In this document: in pieces, positions 6,576 to 9,213 of the stretch
Position numbering within the stretch: the stretch's first letter is position 1
How the letters are laid out: each line of letters begins with the position of its first letter
Assembly (NCBI GenBank): GCA_045540315.1
Contig: JAZQHA010000017.1
Coordinates: 1-9,213 of the forward strand
DNA from: CAG-557 sp045540315
GTDB taxonomy: Bacteria > Bacillota > Clostridia > Oscillospirales > Acutalibacteraceae
Direction of reading: 5' to 3'
DNA length: 9,213 nt
Notes under the pieces: model-generated
Told to the model about the DNA's origin: nothing
Seen by the model: only the letters and a program-made list of their open reading frames with translations
Database searches by the model: none
Translations under genes and position numbers: made by a program

Positions 6576-7303
6576 AGATTATCGTCCTCCTGCTCGGTCT
6601 GTTCGGTTTCGACTACTTCCGTTTCCTCGTCGTCCTCGTCAAAATCAAGGTCGTCAAGGCTGCTGCTGCCTTTCGCCGCGTCCTTTTTGGGCTTCAAAAT
6701 CTTAAAGTAGTAGAACGCGCCGCCGCCCGCTGCGGCAACAAGCAGCACGACAAGCAGAATACCCATGCCGCCGCCTTTTTCTTCTTCCGGCGGCTGCTCG
6801 GTTTCTTCCGGCTCCGGCTCGGCTTCCTTGCCCGCGCACTCGCTCATGTTGACGCTGCAAACGGGACAATCGGTGTTGACGCTTCCGGCAACGCATTTTT
6901 CAGTACAGCTACAAACGGGGGCTTCGGTCTGCCCGTCCTCCATAAGGGCGGTTAAATCCGCTTCGTCCACTTGGTTAAGGAAATGGACGGTATTTTCCCC
7001 GTCCTCGGCGCGGTCAATGATGATGTAAAAATAGTTTCCGTTTTTCGTAACGACGGTAATAAACTGCTTATCGCCGGACGCTTCGCCCGTTATGTCGTCC
7101 ACAAGGCTCATGTTGCCCTCCGGCGTTAAGGGCTGCGGCTCATAGCCGCCCGTCGTTTCTTCCGGCTCGGTTTCGGTTACGGGGGTAGGCGGCTCGTCGC
7201 TCACATCACCGCCGCCCGCAAAAGCGGTAACAGAAAAGCCGCCCATGAGTACAAGGGCGGCAAGCAAAGCGGTAACGCTGCGGAACAGTTTTTTATGCTT
7301 CAT
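6572..7303 (-). CDS. DUF4366 family protein (CD1107-like), secreted and membrane-anchored
   Basis: A 243-residue exported protein. An N-terminal signal peptide (MKHKKLF, then a hydrophobic core at 8-28, with cleavage likely after AFA at 27-29) is followed by a Pro/Glu/Thr-rich spacer. A small domain (about 62-125) contains FITVVTKNGNYFYIIIDRAE. Six cysteines then cluster at 131-156 (C131, C133, C137, C146, C149, C156), before an acidic linker. A transmembrane helix spans about 179-200, and the cytoplasmic tail is very acidic (SLDDLDFDEDDEE). The topology is domain outside, tail inside. The start at 7303 has GGAGG 8-10 nt upstream and a canonical signal peptide; a longer frame from a TTG at 7408 would bury the signal, so I reject it. 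It overlaps DUF4315 by 11 nt and topB by 4 nt. It is a conserved partner of the Tn1549-type transfer machinery, probably a surface or channel accessory; its exact role is unknown. Confidence 0.9.
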   Translation of the reverse strand: MKHKKLFRSVTALLAALVLMGGFSVTAFAGGGDVSDEPPTPVTETEPEETTGGYEPQPLTPEGNMSLVDDITGEASGDKQFITVVTKNGNYFYIIIDRAEDGENTVHFLNQVDEADLTALMEDGQTEAPVCSCTEKCVAGSVNTDCPVCSVNMSECAGKEAEPEPEETEQPPEEEKGGGMGILLVVLLVAAAGGGAFYYFKILKPKKDAAKGSSSLDDLDFDEDDEETEVVETEQTEQEDDNL

Positions 7304-7559
7304 CTTCGGTTTCCTCCTGTTCGTCGGTGTAGTCTGCGTCCGGCTGTGGCAAGGCAATTTCGCCGCTGGCGTAAGCGGAGAGGAACGCGGCAAGCTGCGC
7401 CCCGTCAAGGTGTACCGCTTTCACCATTTGAACGATCTGCGCGTTTTCTTCCTCGATTTTCTGCGCTTCAAGGTCTTTCAGCCTTTTTTGGTATTCAAGG
7501 ATTTTCGCCCTCGTTTTCTCAATATCCCTTTCGATACGGTCAAGTTTCGTGTTTGCCAT
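7293..7559 (-). CDS. DUF4315 family protein
   Basis: An 88-residue cytoplasmic protein dominated by a coiled coil (about residues 4-45, including KLDRIERDIEKTRAKILEYQ). A short helical part follows, containing HLDGAQLAAFLSAY, then an acidic tail (DADYTDEQEETEDEA). This is the pattern of DUF4315, a small family found between the NlpC/P60 gene and DUF4366 in clostridial conjugative elements. The ATG at 7559 follows AAAGGAG with 9 nt spacing, 21 bp downstream of the CD1108-like gene; its stop overlaps the DUF4366 start. It may oligomerise or bridge other transfer proteins, but nothing in the sequence shows a specific activity. Confidence 0.9.
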   Translation of the reverse strand: MANTKLDRIERDIEKTRAKILEYQKRLKDLEAQKIEEENAQIVQMVKAVHLDGAQLAAFLSAYASGEIALPQPDADYTDEQEETEDEA

Positions 7560-7580
7560 AGAAATAAACTCCTTTCAAAG

Positions 7581-9213
7581 TCAGTTGTAATGTAGCCGCC
7601 CATAGGCGTAAAAATGGGATTGCCAATAGCTTGTATCAAGTTTTGCGTATTGTATCGGGTCGCCACAATGCAGCATGACGGGGCTTCCGTCCCCGTCCTC
7701 GCCAACGTAGATACCCACATGAGATACCCCCGGCGTGTCGTATGTACCCGTAAAGAAAACCAAATCCCCCGGCTGCGGGTTGGAAACGCGGGTTGAAATG
7801 TTGTAAAGCCCTTGCGCCCCAAGTCTGCCCGTATTGTATAGGCCGCTGTTCGTCAATACATAACTCACAAAGCCGCTGCAATCAAAAGAGGTTTCCGGGG
7901 TGCTGCCGCCCCACACATAGGGAAAGCCGACGTATTTATCCGCTTCCTCTATGAGCCGCGCAAACTGTTCATCGGAATTAAGCAGCGCGGCGGGTACTTC
8001 ATAATCGGCGGGCGGGTTTTCATAGTATTTAGACACATAGCCGGACGACGGGAACAAATCGGGGCGGTTTCCCAGCGACGACATATACATAGCGTACATG
8101 GATAGCTGTTCCTCGCCCATGATGTAGACGGGGACATGGGAAAGGTTGAAGTTTTCCAAATCCACATGGAGAATGTAATAGTTGTAGGGTACTTCAACCT
8201 CATATTCGTTGCCCTCGCTGTCCGTCCTCGTTTCGGTGCGGTATCGTACCTGTACTTCTTCCTCAACGGTCAAGATATACTGTTTCTCAAAGAGCATTTC
8301 AAGGGTGCTTTGCGCTTCATCAAGGGTAAACACGCCCTCATGCAGCGCGGAAAGGATAGAGATTAGCACATAGGGGTCATGCTCGATCTCGTCCGCGTTC
8401 ACCCGGTATTCGTCATAGCCGGGGTATTCGCGCTCGATATTATTCAGCATATCTTGTAACTCGGCTTCCATAGCGGCATACGCGCTTTCCGCGCCTGTAA
8501 TATCCGCGTCCTCGGAAAGATAGGACGACGCAATTAAGCCGCTGCCGCTGTTGCCGCCAAAGAGGGAGCAAGAGGACAAGCCGCCGAAAAGCAGAAGCAC
8601 GATAAAGGCAATCCCGCCCACAAGCAAGCAGCCTTTCCAGTGCCGGACGACAAAGAACGTCGCCCGTTTGGTTTCCTGCGCGGTTTTCTTCGCCGCCTTT
8701 GCGGTGGCTTCGGCGGTCTTTTTCACTTTGCCGCCCGCTTTCAGCGTCTTTGCATACTGCTTTTTAATGCGCTGCTTCTGCCAAAAACGGGAAATCGGGT
8801 TTGAGTGCGCAAGGGCGGGGTTATCGTGCAGCGCCTTTTGATAGAGGAAATCGGCGTTTGCCTTTACCGCCTTTCTCTCGGCTGCCGCCGCTGCCCGGTA
8901 GGGTTTCAGCTTGTGGCTGCGTATGCCGCGCTTTACCGTCCGCGCCGCCATACCGCCCGCTTTCTCGCCCGCAAGTTCTACCCTGTGCCCGCTTTCCACA
9001 CCGACATTTTCTTTCTCAACCTCGTAGATTTTCCCATGTACGGTGCTGTTCAACTCCTGCGCCGGACGGGACAAGGGGTTATGCCGCAACTTGCCGTTTG
9101 GGGGCTTATCCGTCTTTTCAAAGGAAAGGCGCGTCTTTGCCTTGCCTTTCGCTTCGTCAAAAACGCGCTCTTTCTTGATTTTGGTCTGCTTGGGGATAGC
9201 CGCCCGCGCTGCG
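7581..9213 (-). CDS. CD1108-like conjugation protein with NlpC/P60 peptidase domain (5' partial)
   Basis: The frame is open to the right edge, giving 543 visible residues; the true start lies outside the window. In order, in visible numbering: a basic, Ala/Lys-rich cytoplasmic region (1-190), one transmembrane helix (about 195-214, GCLLVGGIAFIVLLLFGG), a family-specific extracellular region (about 230-400), and a C-terminal NlpC/P60 (C40) domain. That domain has the catalytic cysteine C445 in SFDCSGFV, H498 in VSHVGIYVG, and H515 in MLHCGD as the third residue. NlpC/P60 enzymes cut peptide stems of peptidoglycan; here the protein is held at the outer membrane face, suited to making a local opening in the wall for the conjugation channel, the role VirB1/Orf14-type hydrolases play elsewhere. 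A TTG at 9089 can serve as an ORF start, but 41 further codons upstream are in frame and look like the same protein (KIKKERVFDEAKGKAKTRLS). The usual upstream neighbour, VirB4, is not visible. Confidence 0.93.
   Translation of the reverse strand, partial: AARAAIPKQTKIKKERVFDEAKGKAKTRLSFEKTDKPPNGKLRHNPLSRPAQELNSTVHGKIYEVEKENVGVESGHRVELAGEKAGGMAARTVKRGIRSHKLKPYRAAAAAERKAVKANADFLYQKALHDNPALAHSNPISRFWQKQRIKKQYAKTLKAGGKVKKTAEATAKAAKKTAQETKRATFFVVRHWKGCLLVGGIAFIVLLLFGGLSSCSLFGGNSGSGLIASSYLSEDADITGAESAYAAMEAELQDMLNNIEREYPGYDEYRVNADEIEHDPYVLISILSALHEGVFTLDEAQSTLEMLFEKQYILTVEEEVQVRYRTETRTDSEGNEYEVEVPYNYYILHVDLENFNLSHVPVYIMGEEQLSMYAMYMSSLGNRPDLFPSSGYVSKYYENPPADYEVPAALLNSDEQFARLIEEADKYVGFPYVWGGSTPETSFDCSGFVSYVLTNSGLYNTGRLGAQGLYNISTRVSNPQPGDLVFFTGTYDTPGVSHVGIYVGEDGDGSPVMLHCGDPIQYAKLDTSYWQSHFYAYGRLHYN

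Noticed and set aside
7304..7408. N-terminal extension of the DUF4366 protein from a TTG at 7408
   Set aside because: It would bury a canonical signal peptide, overlap DUF4315 by over 100 nt, and ignore the GGAGG site just before the ATG at 7303.
1..9213. CRISPR array, tRNA/rRNA, insertion sequence ends, toxin-antitoxin pair, group II intron
   Set aside because: No regular direct repeats, cloverleaf, transposase or reverse-transcriptase motif was seen on either strand; nearly all bases are accounted for by the transfer operon.

Overview
This window is a piece of an integrative and conjugative element (ICE, conjugative transposon) of the Tn1549 / Clostridioides difficile CTn type. Such elements are common in gut Clostridia (Lachnospiraceae, Oscillospiraceae and relatives). 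The assignment rests on a gene set that recurs in this order in those elements: NlpC/P60 cell-wall hydrolase (CD1108-like), DUF4315, DUF4366 (CD1107-like), topoisomerase III, cysteine-rich VLP protein, a large antirestriction/YodL protein, and a TTRAP 'transposon-transfer assisting' protein. The host genus cannot be read from the sequence. The strong GGAGG-type ribosome binding sites and the GC-rich reading frames fit a Firmicute of moderate to high GC.

Layout. Bases 1-243 (+) are the last 80 codons of a relaxase-like protein whose body lies left of the window. Bases 244-444 hold no recognisable gene but contain a long hairpin with a T-run on the minus strand. This is the terminator of a seven-gene block that fills the rest of the window on the minus strand. 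In transcription order, right to left, the block is: CD1108-like NlpC/P60 protein (7581-9213, cut by the window edge), DUF4315 (7293-7559), DUF4366/CD1107-like (6572-7303), topB (4500-6575), cysteine-rich VLP protein (4135-4503), a structured 125-bp gap (4010-4134), a 1116-residue ArdA/ArdC/YodL/DUF4316 multidomain protein (659-4009), and TTRAP (445-654). Spacing is tight: DUF4315/DUF4366 overlap by 11 nt, and DUF4366/topB and topB/VLP overlap by ATGA. The one real break is the 125-bp gap before the antirestriction gene.

How the genes work together (family knowledge plus inference). The membrane-anchored peptidoglycan hydrolase opens the wall for the type IV secretion channel. DUF4315 and the secreted, membrane-anchored DUF4366 protein are likely accessory channel proteins. 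Topoisomerase III probably handles topology or decatenation of element DNA during transfer. The relaxase nicks and pilots the transferred strand. The large ArdA/ArdC protein probably protects incoming DNA from host restriction and helps establishment.

The most interesting points are the domain-stacked antirestriction protein, which has an unassigned N-terminal region and a good internal Shine-Dalgarno plus ATG exactly at the ArdA boundary, and the hairpin-rich gap in front of it. No wholly new system is evident.
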